Below, piece after piece: positions 17,648 to 27,799 of a stretch of 64,000 nucleotides of DNA (its first letter is position 1; each line of letters opens with the position of its first letter). Under the pieces are notes generated by a model. That model did no database searches, was not told where the DNA came from, and worked only from the letters and a program-made list of their open reading frames with translations. The DNA is from Saccharibacillus sacchari DSM 19268 (GTDB lineage: Bacteria > Bacillota > Bacilli > Paenibacillales > Paenibacillaceae): NCBI RefSeq assembly GCF_000585395.1, contig NZ_KK073875.1, positions 1,763,999 through 1,827,998 of the forward strand. Reading direction: 5' to 3'. Made by a program: the position numbers and the translations under genes.

Positions 17648-20600
17648 GTAGGCCCTCCTTTATCTTCGGATTCGATCTCCGCGATTGCGAAATCCGGCTC
17701 GACTTCGATTTGTCGCACGCCCAGGCCGTGCGTTTCGAGCGAAGCCCTGGCCAGCGCTTCGCTCGGTAAAGGCAGCGCAAGCTCCGTTCCGGCATGCACG
17801 GAAGCGATCATCCGCCGTCCGAGTTCCAACAGTTCGCGCACCGTGAACGGCTTGCGCAAATACTTGCCGCTTTCCGATTCGGCATATCCTGCGGGCGGAT
17901 CGAGCGCCGAGGACACGATGATCGGAACGCTTCGCAAACCTTCGTCCGCGGCGAGATAACGAATAAAGTCCCAACCGCTTTGTTCGCCGGCCAGCGACAG
18001 ATCCACCACGCACAGCTGCGGAGCGGCTTCGGCATTCCCGGCTTCAAGCGCGAGCAGCGCGGTCTCGGCTTCGGAGAATCGGCAAACCCGGAACGCCTCG
18101 CCGCGGAAAGCTTCTTCGATCAAGCCGCCGAGGCTGTCGTCGTCTTCCAGAACCAATACCGCGCCCGCCGCGGACGGCAGTTCGAGGAGCGGGAGCGCGA
18201 AACGGAACGCGCTGCCGACGCCGAGCGTCGAATCGAACGAAATCTCGCCGCCCAGCCCTTCGACCATCTCTTTCACGATGGCGAGCCCCAGACCCGTGCC
18301 GCCGATCTGGCGGCGGTCGGAGTTGTCGACCCGGTAAAACTTGCCGAACAGTTGAGGCTTCGCTTCTTCGGGGATACCGAGCCCGTAATCCCGGATCTCG
18401 ACAACCCAGCGGTTCTCCGCTTCCGTCTCTTTCGAAGCCTCCCGCCGAATCTCGCAATCCACGAGCGTTTTGCCCGGCGAGTATTTGATAGCGTTGCTCA
18501 GCAGATTATGCAGCACCTGTTTCAAACGGTCGCCGTCGCTGCGAACCACGCACGGTTCTTCCGGCAGCGTCAGCCGTACCTCGTGACCGGAACGCCCGTC
18601 CCATTGCGCCGCGATCTCCGCCGTCAATTCCTTGAGGTTCAGCGGAAGCGCGCGGTACGTCTGCTTCCCCGCTTCGATCCGTTGGAGATCGAGGAAGTCC
18701 CCGATCAATCCCGACAACCGGGTGGCTTCGCCGTGGATGGTGCTCAAGTACTTCTGCGCTTTCTCCGGCTTGACCGTCCGGTTCAGCATGATTTCGGCGA
18801 AGCCGAGTATACTCGCGAGCGGCGTGCGCAATTCGTGAGACACGACACTGACGAACTCGTCCCGAAGCCGGTTGGTTTCTTCTTCTTCCGTCCGGTCGCG
18901 GAACACGAACAGGCGCACGTCGCCCCACAGTACGTCTTCGACCTTCTGGACGTATACTTCGAAATACCGTGCGGAACGCCCGGGAGGTTCGAAGGCGTAA
19001 CGCGCACGCGTACCGTCCAGTCCGGAATCGAGCGCCACGCGAATTCTTTCGCCCGAGTCGTCCTCGATGCCGAATTTTTCGTTCATTTCATCCATCGCGT
19101 CGGCGAAGTTGCGGCCCGAACAGAAGATCGGGTCCAGCATCTCGCCGGTAATCCGGTTGCACATCAGGATTTCGCCGGAAGGCGAGCAGACGATCAACGC
19201 TTCGTGGATCGAATCGATGACCTGCTGCGTGGAATCGCGCTGGTGCAGCAAATTGCGCTTCTCCTTTTCCAAATCCCGATTCAGGCGCTCCAGCTCCCGG
19301 CTCTGCCGCTGCCGCTCCGCCTGCGTCAACTGCGCCACCAAGGCTCCGATAAATTGACGGATCATTCCGGCCGCCAATTCTTCTTCCCCGTCCGCGGAAG
19401 GCCGGTCGCCGTAACTGGTCAACAGCAAAAATCCGGCCGGACGTTCCTGTCCTCCCCCGTCGTATACCGGGTAATACGTATCCACCGCCGTCTCGTAAGC
19501 CCCGTGAACGCCCGCTTCTGCTCCGGAAACCGGACGCCGCCGCGTCACAGGACGGTTCGCGGCGATCGCTTGCAGCGCCGGTCCGGCCGGCTCGCCGACG
19601 AACGAGGCTTGCGACGAGGCGGGATAGCCGCTGCTGTAAAGCAGTTCGTAACGTTCTTCGCCGAATCGGGCACGGAAGGCTTCGTCCGCGTAAGCCTCGG
19701 GTTTGTCGCCCGCAAGCTCGTCCGCCCGCCAACCTTCGGCGGGAGTGCGTCGGCTATCGCCGCTGCGCATAACGAGCATCGCCGCGTCGCGCCCGGTGAC
19801 GAAAATAAGCTGACCGATCGCTTCCCGCAAAAAGTCGCCCAATTCCGTCAGGCCGACCAGAGCGCGCTGATACGTGTTGATCGCTTCCAACTGCTCTTCG
19901 CGGCGGGTCAGACGTTCGAGCGCGCGTTCCAATTGTTCGCGCTGCTCGAGAATTTGCTCGTTCTGCGCCTCAAGCTCGTCGTTTTGCGCTTCGAGTTCTT
20001 CGCGCTGTTCTTCCATATGGAGCAGATTGTTTTCCAGCTCGGCCTGCCTGCTGCGAATGCCTTCGGCCATGCGTCCGATACCTTCGAACAAGCTGCCGAT
20101 TTCGTTGCGGTGAGGCGAAGCGTCAAGCTCCACGATCTCACCGCGCTCGATCCGGCCCACGGCCGACTCGGCTTGAACCACCGGCGATATGAACGATTTT
20201 CTCAAGTACCGAATCAGCAGCAGGGCAGCTACCAGCGCCGCGATCAGAGCCGCACCCGGAACGATCAGAACCATCCGGGCCAAAAAGCGCCCCCGGTCGC
20301 TCAGATCCAAGATCCGGTCTCTCTGCTGGGTGACAAGTCCCGAAAATTCGTCTTCCATCTGCCGAACGAGCGCGCTGCCTTGCGTTTGCGCCAGCGCGTC
20401 GAGCGCATCTTCGTTTCCGGCCGCGATCAATTGAAGCGCGTCGACGTAATACGTTTCGAAGCGGCCGTTCATTTCGGCGAGAGGATCGATGTCCGATGCA
20501 TTTTCCGCAGCGTAAGCGGCACTCAAACTGTTGAATAACAGATCGTAATCGGCCCGCGCCGACGTTGCCTGGTTCTGCAAATCCTCCCTGCCGTAAGCCG

Positions 20601-20820
20601 CGTAAGCGCGAAGGTACGATACCGATTCCAAAAAAGCGCGCTCCGTGTCCTGAAGCAGGTTCAATCGTTCAATCCGATCATCGAGCTGAGTCGAAATGTC
20701 CGTATACTGCCGATGCACGCCCCATTCCACAGCCGCAAGCAGCAGCCCGAATACCAAAAACAAAGCCATTGTGCCGTAAGCAATCCGCCGCTGCAAACTT
20801 CCTCCGGCCTTGCCGATCAT
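17644..20820 (-). CDS. Hybrid sensor histidine kinase with GAF/PAS-like domains and C-terminal receiver
   Basis: 1058 residues. TM1 at about 12-30 and TM2 at about 178-205 bracket an extracellular four-helix-like sensor. A HAMP-like segment and a long coiled coil (about 255-320, many Glu/Gln) follow, then a GAF-like region, a second coiled coil, a PAS-like region (VIDSIHEALIVCSPSGEILM), HisKA with phospho-His in VSHELRTPLASILGFAEIML, and HATPase (VLHNLLSNAIKYSPG, GTGLGLAIVKEMVEG). A C-terminal receiver (about 905-1020) has LVLEDDD, VVDLSLAGE and LRKPF. It overlaps the upstream receiver gene and the downstream HPt gene by four bases each, so signal probably flows kinase to HPt protein and single receiver, ending in polymer synthesis. 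Confidence 0.95.
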   Translation of the reverse strand: MIGKAGGSLQRRIAYGTMALFLVFGLLLAAVEWGVHRQYTDISTQLDDRIERLNLLQDTERAFLESVSYLRAYAAYGREDLQNQATSARADYDLLFNSLSAAYAAENASDIDPLAEMNGRFETYYVDALQLIAAGNEDALDALAQTQGSALVRQMEDEFSGLVTQQRDRILDLSDRGRFLARMVLIVPGAALIAALVAALLLIRYLRKSFISPVVQAESAVGRIERGEIVELDASPHRNEIGSLFEGIGRMAEGIRSRQAELENNLLHMEEQREELEAQNDELEAQNEQILEQREQLERALERLTRREEQLEAINTYQRALVGLTELGDFLREAIGQLIFVTGRDAAMLVMRSGDSRRTPAEGWRADELAGDKPEAYADEAFRARFGEERYELLYSSGYPASSQASFVGEPAGPALQAIAANRPVTRRRPVSGAEAGVHGAYETAVDTYYPVYDGGGQERPAGFLLLTSYGDRPSADGEEELAAGMIRQFIGALVAQLTQAERQRQSRELERLNRDLEKEKRNLLHQRDSTQQVIDSIHEALIVCSPSGEILMCNRITGEMLDPIFCSGRNFADAMDEMNEKFGIEDDSGERIRVALDSGLDGTRARYAFEPPGRSARYFEVYVQKVEDVLWGDVRLFVFRDRTEEEETNRLRDEFVSVVSHELRTPLASILGFAEIMLNRTVKPEKAQKYLSTIHGEATRLSGLIGDFLDLQRIEAGKQTYRALPLNLKELTAEIAAQWDGRSGHEVRLTLPEEPCVVRSDGDRLKQVLHNLLSNAIKYSPGKTLVDCEIRREASKETEAENRWVVEIRDYGLGIPEEAKPQLFGKFYRVDNSDRRQIGGTGLGLAIVKEMVEGLGGEISFDSTLGVGSAFRFALPLLELPSAAGAVLVLEDDDSLGGLIEEAFRGEAFRVCRFSEAETALLALEAGNAEAAPQLCVVDLSLAGEQSGWDFIRYLAADEGLRSVPIIVSSALDPPAGYAESESGKYLRKPFTVRELLELGRRMIASVHAGTELALPLPSEALARASLETHGLGVRQIEVEPDFAIAEIESEDKGGPT

Positions 20821-21209
20821 GGAGTGCCTTCCCCGGTCAAGTCATGCACGATTTCCGTTAATTCCGCGGGACTGAACGGTTTGGAGACGAATATCGAGAC
20901 GCCGGCTTGCCGGGCCTCCTCGCGGTCTTTCTCCTCGGCTTTGGCCGTCAGCAGGATCACGGGCTTTTGCGCGTTGATCCCGCCTTCGGCCCGCAGCCAG
21001 CGGCAGACCTCGACTCCCGTCGCTTCGGGCATCATGTAATCGAGAATGACCAGATCGTACTCTCCGTAGCGCAAACTGTCGATGGCGAGCCTGCCGTCTT
21101 CGGCTTCGTCGATATCGAATCCTTCATCTTCAAGCGTCTCCGTCAACAGGAATCGAAGCACCATCTCGTCTTCGGCGATCAGTATTTTCTTGTTTCCCAA
21201 TTCGGCCAC
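20817..21209 (-). CDS. Single-domain response regulator
   Basis: 130 residues: a stand-alone receiver with acidic pocket ILIAEDE, phospho-acceptor Asp in LVILDYMMPEATG, Thr in LLTAKAEE and Lys in FVSKPF. It has no output domain, so it acts by protein contact, as CheY or Spo0F do. It is the first gene of the six-gene polymer/signalling operon. The start is taken as the GTG at 21209; a TTG nine bases later, after GGGGTGG, is also possible. Confidence 0.9.
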   Translation of the reverse strand: MAELGNKKILIAEDEMVLRFLLTETLEDEGFDIDEAEDGRLAIDSLRYGEYDLVILDYMMPEATGVEVCRWLRAEGGINAQKPVILLTAKAEEKDREEARQAGVSIFVSKPFSPAELTEIVHDLTGEGTP

Positions 21210-21388
21210 CCCGTTCGTGTACGGCTTCCGGACATTTGGAAACCGGTGGAATTTTCGGTTCTCTCTTAATCTTACCCCAAAACTCGCTTTTCGTGCCGGA
21301 TCGCTTACAAAGCTTCCGATGCCTTATGGTATACTGAAAAAGACGCGCCCCGGCGCATTTCATTCTTTTATAGAGAAGAGGCCCATAG

Positions 21389-21925
21389 ATGATCGATTGG
21401 ATCAATTCGATATTCGACAAATTCTTTTCCCTGAATCCGATCCTGCTCAGCGTGCTGTTCACCTTGTTCTTCGCCGGAATGGCGTTCATGGCGCTATTCA
21501 TGCGGATGAAAGCCAGCAAAAGACCCCTTACGGTTCGCAAGATCATGATGCCGCCGGTCGGGATGGCTACCGGATTTTTCATGTTCGTCATTCGCGATAT
21601 CCAGATTCCGTGGTTGGGCGCGTTGACGGCGTTCCTCGTCGGCTGGTTCCTGTTCGCTTATCCGCTCATACTCGGAACCAAGTTCGAGCAGGTCGGCAGC
21701 GATCTGTTCGTCAAAAGGTCCAAAGCTTTTCTGCTCATCCTCGTCGTGCTGATCGTGATCCGTCTGGCGCTGCACGGCTACGTCGAGCAGTTCGTGACGC
21801 TTCCGCAGACCGGCGGCGTGTTCTTTATCCTCGCGTTCGGCATGATCCTGCATTGGCGGCTCAACATGCTGCTGCGGTTCAAAAGGATGACGCGGGGGAC
21901 GGAGAGCGGAGCAGCAGCGGTTTGA
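21389..21925 (+). CDS. ccdC: CcdC-family membrane protein (DUF1453)
   Basis: 178 residues with five hydrophobic helices at about 15-37, 50-68, 72-95, 110-130 and 138-158. The pattern, including RKIMMPPVGMATGFFMF and the conserved FAYPLILGTKFE region, fits CcdC (YneJ) of Bacillus, which lies in the ccdA/cytochrome c maturation locus although its exact job is unsettled. A TGGTATACT extended -10 at about 21328-21335 gives a short leader. The gene stands alone here, divergent from the signalling operon and without ccdA beside it. Confidence 0.82.
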   Translation: MIDWINSIFDKFFSLNPILLSVLFTLFFAGMAFMALFMRMKASKRPLTVRKIMMPPVGMATGFFMFVIRDIQIPWLGALTAFLVGWFLFAYPLILGTKFEQVGSDLFVKRSKAFLLILVVLIVIRLALHGYVEQFVTLPQTGGVFFILAFGMILHWRLNMLLRFKRMTRGTESGAAAV

Positions 21926-21930
21926 GCGAG

Positions 21931-22046
21931 AGGCGCTGCGGGAAAAATTCGTTCTAGGCGCTGTCTCACCCGGGAATTCGGATTGAAATTTTTATAAGGA
22001 AGATTCCCGAGTTCAAAGGCGCCTTTCACTGAATTTCTCCCTCCGC
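21931..22046. repeat. About 115-bp palindromic intergenic repeat, copy 1
   Basis: The element shares its core with 30227-30338 in inverted orientation: GCTGTCTCACCCGG, ATTGAAATTTT, GTTCAAAGGCG and GAATTTCTCCCTCCGC recur in the same order. It can fold along its full length; the inner arm here is CCCGGGAAT with ATTCCCGAG, while the other copy uses CCCGGAAAG with CTTTCCGGG, so both arms changed together. It sits just past the ccdC stop. Confidence 0.75.
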
Positions 22047-22112
22047 TGGTGCGCTCAATTCTGATCTTTGCTGCGCTCTCCGTTTAAATAAAGGGTAGAA
22101 GAAAAAACAATC

Positions 22113-22141
22113 AAGACGGAACCTTCGGGTTTCGTCTTTTT
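22113..22141 (+). terminator. Rho-independent terminator after ccdC
   Basis: AAGACGGAACC, a TTCG tetraloop and GGTTTCGTCTTTTT form a stable stem followed by T residues. It ends plus-strand transcripts from ccdC through the repeat element. Confidence 0.85.
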
Positions 22142-22216
22142 GATTGGCAACTTTTTATGGGCAAGGAGCGTTTGGGGAGTGAAATATAATAGGAGCTGTA
22201 AAAGGAAAACGACGGC

Positions 22217-22474
22217 ATGAAAAAGGTTATAACGGCTGCGGCTTTGGGGGTAGCAATAGCGGGAGGAGCGACGGTGAAACTCAAGGTAATCGATTTGTCG
22301 GGCGAGGTCGAATTGGAAAGTGTCGTCGTGCAGAAAAATGGGCGTATCTACGTTCCGGCTCAGGCATTCGAGAAGTTTTTTAATAATGTCGTGATTAAAA
22401 AAGGATCGGTGTCCATTTCGCCGCAGATGGCCGAGCTGCATGATGAGCTTCAAACAGAAGGCTTGAAGCGTTAA
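22217..22474 (+). CDS. Small exported protein with a stalk-like segment
   Basis: 85 residues. A Lys-rich N-terminus and a short hydrophobic stretch (VITAAALGVAIAGGATV) look like a signal peptide or anchor. Residues 38-60 (VVVQKNGRIYVPAQAFEKF) resemble one strand-turn-helix of the copper-amine-oxidase N-terminal stalk domain frequent in Paenibacillus, but the domain is truncated. AAAGGAAAACGACGGC precedes the ATG and TATAAT lies at 22185-22190, though the -35 is poor. It may be a complete tiny surface protein or a relic of a larger one. Confidence 0.6.
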   Translation: MKKVITAAALGVAIAGGATVKLKVIDLSGEVELESVVVQKNGRIYVPAQAFEKFFNNVVIKKGSVSISPQMAELHDELQTEGLKR

Positions 22475-22485
22475 GCTGTTCAATC

Positions 22486-22661
22486 GTGCTTATAGGCAAC
22501 AATTCGGATGATTTTCGGTAAAAACAGCCCCAATGTTGCCTATAAGCAATAATTTGAAGCTGATCTGTATAAAAAAGCCGATCTGCCGCATAATTGTTGC
22601 TCATAAGCAGAAATGAAGGGCAAAATCGCTTTTCGGTAGTTGAACTCTTGCTTATTTGCAT
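22486..22661. repeat. Cluster of short palindromic repeats (TGCTTATAGGCAAC family)
   Basis: A 14-bp unit at 22487-22500 recurs as an exact inverted copy at 22535-22548, with looser copies at 22596-22609 (two changes) and 22648-22661. Each unit is itself nearly palindromic (TTGC..TATA..GCAA). The first two can form a hairpin immediately after the small gene's stop. The rest of the 348-bp gap up to 22822 shows only the terminator at 22742-22774. Confidence 0.65.
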
Positions 22662-22741
22662 CAATCGTAACAAACCATGCGTTTGCATTTGATCCGCTGC
22701 CAGGCTTACCAACAATTCTTCATTTTTCCCTATAAAAAAAC

Positions 22742-22779
22742 GAGGAACGGCAAAGCCTCTCGGCTCCGTTCCTCGCTTT
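22742..22779. terminator. Bidirectional terminator downstream of the GH1 gene
   Basis: GAGGAACGG (22742-22750) pairs with CCGTTCCTC (22766-22774). It is flanked by seven A on the left and five T on the right, so it can end the minus-strand GH1 transcript and any plus-strand read-through. Confidence 0.85.
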
Positions 22780-22822
22780 TTCAAAAATTCATTTCAGAAA
22801 TCATTCATCGCAAAAATTCAGC

Positions 22823-24341
<1,519 letters not shown>

Positions 24342-24358
24342 GCGTAAGGAGAGACGTT

Positions 24359-25630
24359 ATGTCCAATCTTGAACAAATCGCGAAACTTTCCGGCTTTTCC
24401 AAGGCGACGGTGTCGCGCGTATTGAACAAATCCCGCCATGTCAGCCCCGAGACGAGGGAGAAAATCCTGCAAGTCATCCGGGAAATGGACTACGTGCCGA
24501 ACCGCAACGCCGTCTCCCTGTCCAAAGGCAAAACGCTTCAGATCGGCATGATTACGGCAGGCATCACCGAAGTCATCCTTCCCTTCATGACCAGTTTCGT
24601 CGAAGTCGCGGCTGAACACGGCTTCCAGACGATCATCTATACCTCGGACTCGGATCGCAACCGCGAGCTGCAAGCATTCGAAGATTTGAAGCAAAAAAGG
24701 GTCGACGGATTGCTTATTATCACCTGTGTCAACGAACTGTCCGTCGTCAGCTCCTACAATAAATACGGCCCGATCGTGTCGTGGCAGCGAATGGACCGAC
24801 CGGATATTCCTTCCGTGGCGATGGATCAATACGGCGGCTACGCGCTGGCAATCGAGCATCTGCTTGAGCGCGGCGTGACGAAGATCGCGAATGCGTTCGG
24901 CCGCCCGAGCAGCCTGAATACGTTGCGCCGCATTCAAGCCTATGAGGATAAAATGACGGCAAGCGGCCTTACGATTCGGCGGGATTGGTACTTCAACGCC
25001 GTCTATCATCTGGAAGACGGTCAAGAAGTCGTTCGACGCCTGCTCGGCGCGCCTACGCAGCGTCTGACGGATACTCATGCCAGACGCGAAGCGGCGGCGG
25101 GCGAGCCCGGCGTTCTGGAGACGTATGCGGAAGCTTCCTATCCACGCTCCACAGACGACCGTGCTTCCCGTCCCCGCTTGGAATGGGCGGAAGAAGAAGC
25201 AATAGCGAAGCCGGAGCGCTCTCGCGGACGTGCCTGCGCGGATCCCGATAACGAGGGCCCTGTACGTCCGTTTGAGCGCGAGCATCCCTTCGGCGAGGCA
25301 TCGACGCAGTTCGGATCGAACGACGCAGATTCTCCGGCGCAAGCAAAATATTCTGATGAGCTGCCTCAAGCCATCGTCTGCGCCAATGACTATGTTGCCG
25401 CAGGCATTTTGAGCGAAGCTCGACGAATGGGCTGGGACGTTCCGGGCAAGCTTCGGATCGTGAGCTTCGACAATATGCAAATTGCGAGCACGCTTGGCTT
25501 GACCAGCGTTCAGAATCCGATTCGCGATCAAGCCTATAATGCCTTCGCCCTGCTGTCTCCCAATCTGCTTGGTCATCAAATTCCGTTGAAACCGCTAAGC
25601 TTCAGTCTCGCCGTGCGCGAAACGACTTGA
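24359..25630 (+). CDS. LacI/GalR-family regulator with a large internal insertion
   Basis: 423 residues, against about 330-340 for the family. Residues 3-45 form the helix-turn-helix and hinge (EQIAKLSGFSKATVSRVLNK). The periplasmic-binding-like core runs to about residue 228 and resumes at about 327 with LPQAIVCANDYVAAGILSEA and IVSFDN. Between them lie about 95 residues rich in Arg, Glu, Ala and Pro with no fold signature. The reading frame is open across the insertion. It is divergent from the GH1 gene with an operator-like palindrome between, so it probably represses that gene and answers to a phospho-sugar. Confidence 0.88.
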   Translation: MSNLEQIAKLSGFSKATVSRVLNKSRHVSPETREKILQVIREMDYVPNRNAVSLSKGKTLQIGMITAGITEVILPFMTSFVEVAAEHGFQTIIYTSDSDRNRELQAFEDLKQKRVDGLLIITCVNELSVVSSYNKYGPIVSWQRMDRPDIPSVAMDQYGGYALAIEHLLERGVTKIANAFGRPSSLNTLRRIQAYEDKMTASGLTIRRDWYFNAVYHLEDGQEVVRRLLGAPTQRLTDTHARREAAAGEPGVLETYAEASYPRSTDDRASRPRLEWAEEEAIAKPERSRGRACADPDNEGPVRPFEREHPFGEASTQFGSNDADSPAQAKYSDELPQAIVCANDYVAAGILSEARRMGWDVPGKLRIVSFDNMQIASTLGLTSVQNPIRDQAYNAFALLSPNLLGHQIPLKPLSFSLAVRETT

Positions 25631-25679
25631 GCATGCGGGAAAAAGCATATCGAAATTTTCGAGAAAGGAGCCGATTCCG

Positions 25680-27449
25680 TTGAGGCCCAGCACCACCTCT
25701 GCATTAAAAATAACGTCTGCCGTATTATTGGTTCTGATTCTGATCAGCTTGGCCGTCTTGCTGCTCAGGGATCGGCCCATAGCCCCCAATGCCGCAAACT
25801 CTTCAGTTTCTCCAAGTAGCCAAACTCAAAATACGAATACCGATGCGGTAAAAGATCAGATTGCTGCCATTGTTTCTTTAGCCGAAGAAGGTCGGGTCGA
25901 ACCCTCGGGCTTCACCGCCGGAAAAACCACTCAAGACGAAGTTATCGCCAAATGGCAGACTCCTGAACTCACTTCGGAGAATGGCGGAATGTTATTTGCT
26001 GAATATCCGGCGGAATTCGCTGCGATCGGTTATCGCGACGATATCGCAATTGACCTGCGTTCCGACGATCCGGCGCTGCAAAAGATTCATTATTTGGATC
26101 TGCTGGCCGAACTCGGCGACGCGGATCACGTAACCACATATAGCGACGACACCGTCGATCAGATTATTTTGGCATACGACTTGCCCGGCGGATACACGTT
26201 GAGATGGATCTTTCCGAGGCCGTGGAGCGGTTCAGACAATGAAACGGACACGTCCGAAAATCCGGCGCTCGATCACATTTCGCTGCTCGGCACAGCCAAG
26301 ACCGCTGCGGTAGACGCTCCGGGTGCCACTTCTCCATCAAAACCGGAACAACCGGACGGAACGGCCGAGATCCCTTCAAACGACTCGGCATCCGCGGAAC
26401 CCGACGATTCTGCTTTTAACCCTTCGGAAGAGGTGGCCGCATTGCTCGATAATATGACGTTGGACCAGAAAATCGGCCAGATGATCGTCGCTGGCGTAGA
26501 GGGTACTTCGCTAAGCAAAGAAGACCGCGCGCTGCTTGGCGACCATGGCGTAGGCGGCGTGATCCTCTATGCGGACAATATCGATTCGGCGGCGCAAACG
26601 AAGTCTTTTGTGAACGAGATCAAAGCCGCCAATCAGGAAAAGGAACTTCCCTTGTTCATCAGCGTCGATCAGGAAGGCGGACGCGTAGCGCGGTTGAAAG
26701 GCGTGGCCAAAGTTCCGACAGCCGGAACGGTAGGCAAAGAAAACGACGCAGCCTATGCACGCTCCATCGGCGAACTTCTGGGCGATCAGCTGCTCTCCCA
26801 GGGCTTCAACCTCGACTATGCCCCTGTGCTTGACGTGAACAGCAACCCGGATAATCCGGTGATCGGCGACCGTTCCTTCGGCAACAGCGCCGCACTCGTC
26901 TCCAAGCTCGGAATCGCGGTCATGCAGGGACTTGAGTCGAAAAACATTATCCCTGTCGTCAAACATTTCCCCGGCCACGGCGATACGTCCGTCGATTCCC
27001 ATATCGCGCTTCCGGTCGTGAATAAGAGTCTGGACGAACTGAATAAGCTGGAACTGGTTCCTTTTAAAAAGGCAATCGCCGACGGCGCAGACGTCGTCAT
27101 GATCGCCCATATTCTCCTACCGAAACTCGACAGCGAGTATCCGTCTTCCCTGTCCGAAGCCGTCATTACCGATCTCCTGCGCAGCCGACTCGGATTTGAC
27201 GGCGTGGTTATGACCGACGACATGACCATGGGCGCCATCGCTGAAAATTACGGCCTGGGCGAAGCCTCCGTGCATTCCGTGCAGGCCGGGAGCGATATTT
27301 TGCTTGTTGCCCACGGTGCGGATAACGCCATCGCGGCGATCGAGGCAATCAAGCAGGCCGTTGCGGACGGTAAAATTTCCGAGCAGCGCATCGACGAGAG
27401 CGCAGCAAGAATCATCGCGTTGAAGCAGAAGTATTTGCTGAACAATTAA
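25680..27449 (+). CDS. nagZ: Membrane-anchored DUF4309-GH3 beta-N-acetylhexosaminidase
   Basis: 589 residues from a TTG start (GAAAGGAGCCGATTCCG before it). Residues 9-30 are a membrane anchor. Residues about 55-200 match the DUF4309 (YjgB) pattern: a helix, TAGKTTQDEVIAKWQTPE, and the closing YTLRWIFPRPW and NPALDHISLL. After a Ser/Pro/Glu linker, residues about 255-589 form a GH3 domain with SVDQEGGRVARL, the acid/base segment KHFPGHGDTSVDSH and nucleophile Asp in VVMTDDMTMGA. NagZ enzymes cut GlcNAc from muropeptides, so this one probably acts outside the membrane in wall recycling. It is 49 bp after the LacI gene and may share its transcript. Confidence 0.9.
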   Translation: MRPSTTSALKITSAVLLVLILISLAVLLLRDRPIAPNAANSSVSPSSQTQNTNTDAVKDQIAAIVSLAEEGRVEPSGFTAGKTTQDEVIAKWQTPELTSENGGMLFAEYPAEFAAIGYRDDIAIDLRSDDPALQKIHYLDLLAELGDADHVTTYSDDTVDQIILAYDLPGGYTLRWIFPRPWSGSDNETDTSENPALDHISLLGTAKTAAVDAPGATSPSKPEQPDGTAEIPSNDSASAEPDDSAFNPSEEVAALLDNMTLDQKIGQMIVAGVEGTSLSKEDRALLGDHGVGGVILYADNIDSAAQTKSFVNEIKAANQEKELPLFISVDQEGGRVARLKGVAKVPTAGTVGKENDAAYARSIGELLGDQLLSQGFNLDYAPVLDVNSNPDNPVIGDRSFGNSAALVSKLGIAVMQGLESKNIIPVVKHFPGHGDTSVDSHIALPVVNKSLDELNKLELVPFKKAIADGADVVMIAHILLPKLDSEYPSSLSEAVITDLLRSRLGFDGVVMTDDMTMGAIAENYGLGEASVHSVQAGSDILLVAHGADNAIAAIEAIKQAVADGKISEQRIDESAARIIALKQKYLLNN

Positions 27450-27488
27450 GACTTCTCCGAGACGTGTATACGCTCCTTGACATGACAA

Positions 27489-27518
27489 AGCCTCCGGCCG
27501 ATGCCGGGGGCTTTTTTT
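27489..27518 (+). terminator. Terminator after the GH3 gene
   Basis: AGCCTCCGG and CCGGGGGCT pair around a short loop and are followed by seven T on the plus strand, 40 bp past the stop. Confidence 0.85.
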
Positions 27519-27521
27519 CGA

Positions 27522-27680
27522 TTACGCGATTACAAATCCGACCTTGTCGACGAGTTCGATGTTCCCGTTCTTGAACGTATTTTCTGCTCTGCAGGCGTTG
27601 ACCGGCGCGCTGCGCTTGCACTTGGCGCTGCGGACGAAGCCGTCGCTCCAGGTTCCGATGTCTCCATTCTTAGTTTTTGA
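27522..27680 (-). pseudogene. Possible 3' remnant of a protein-coding gene
   Basis: One minus-strand frame reads about 50 codons to a TAA at 27522, containing NGDIGTWSDGFVRSAKCKRS and NTFKNGNIELVDKVGFVIA, which look like real protein composition. There is no start codon or ribosome site and an in-frame stop lies just upstream. I do not recognise the family. It sits between two terminators in a 350-bp gap that has no other gene. Confidence 0.3.
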
Positions 27681-27730
27681 ATTTCAGGGATTTGCTCGGC
27701 TAGATCCGGATAGTAGAGATTTTTATGCGC

Positions 27731-27768
27731 GAAAAAGGCGATGATCCAGAAAATTCCCGATCATCGCC
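27731..27768 (-). terminator. Terminator after the oxidoreductase gene
   Basis: GGCGATGATC (27737-27746) and GATCATCGCC (27759-27768) form a perfect 10-bp stem followed on the minus strand by TTTTTC. It lies 30 bp past the stop at 27800. Confidence 0.88.
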
Positions 27769-27799
27769 TGCTTGAAGCACTCTATTCGACTTGTTCCTT

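Noticed and set aside
17794-20538. A 914-codon open plus-strand frame opposite the hybrid kinase gene
   Set aside because: It has no ribosome site, no recognisable domain and an Arg/Gln/Phe-rich composition typical of the antisense of a GC-rich coding region; the minus strand gives perfect kinase motifs.
22055-22483. Minus-strand frame of 142 codons opposite the small exported protein
   Set aside because: It crosses a terminator and the small plus-strand gene, has no ribosome site and no domain.
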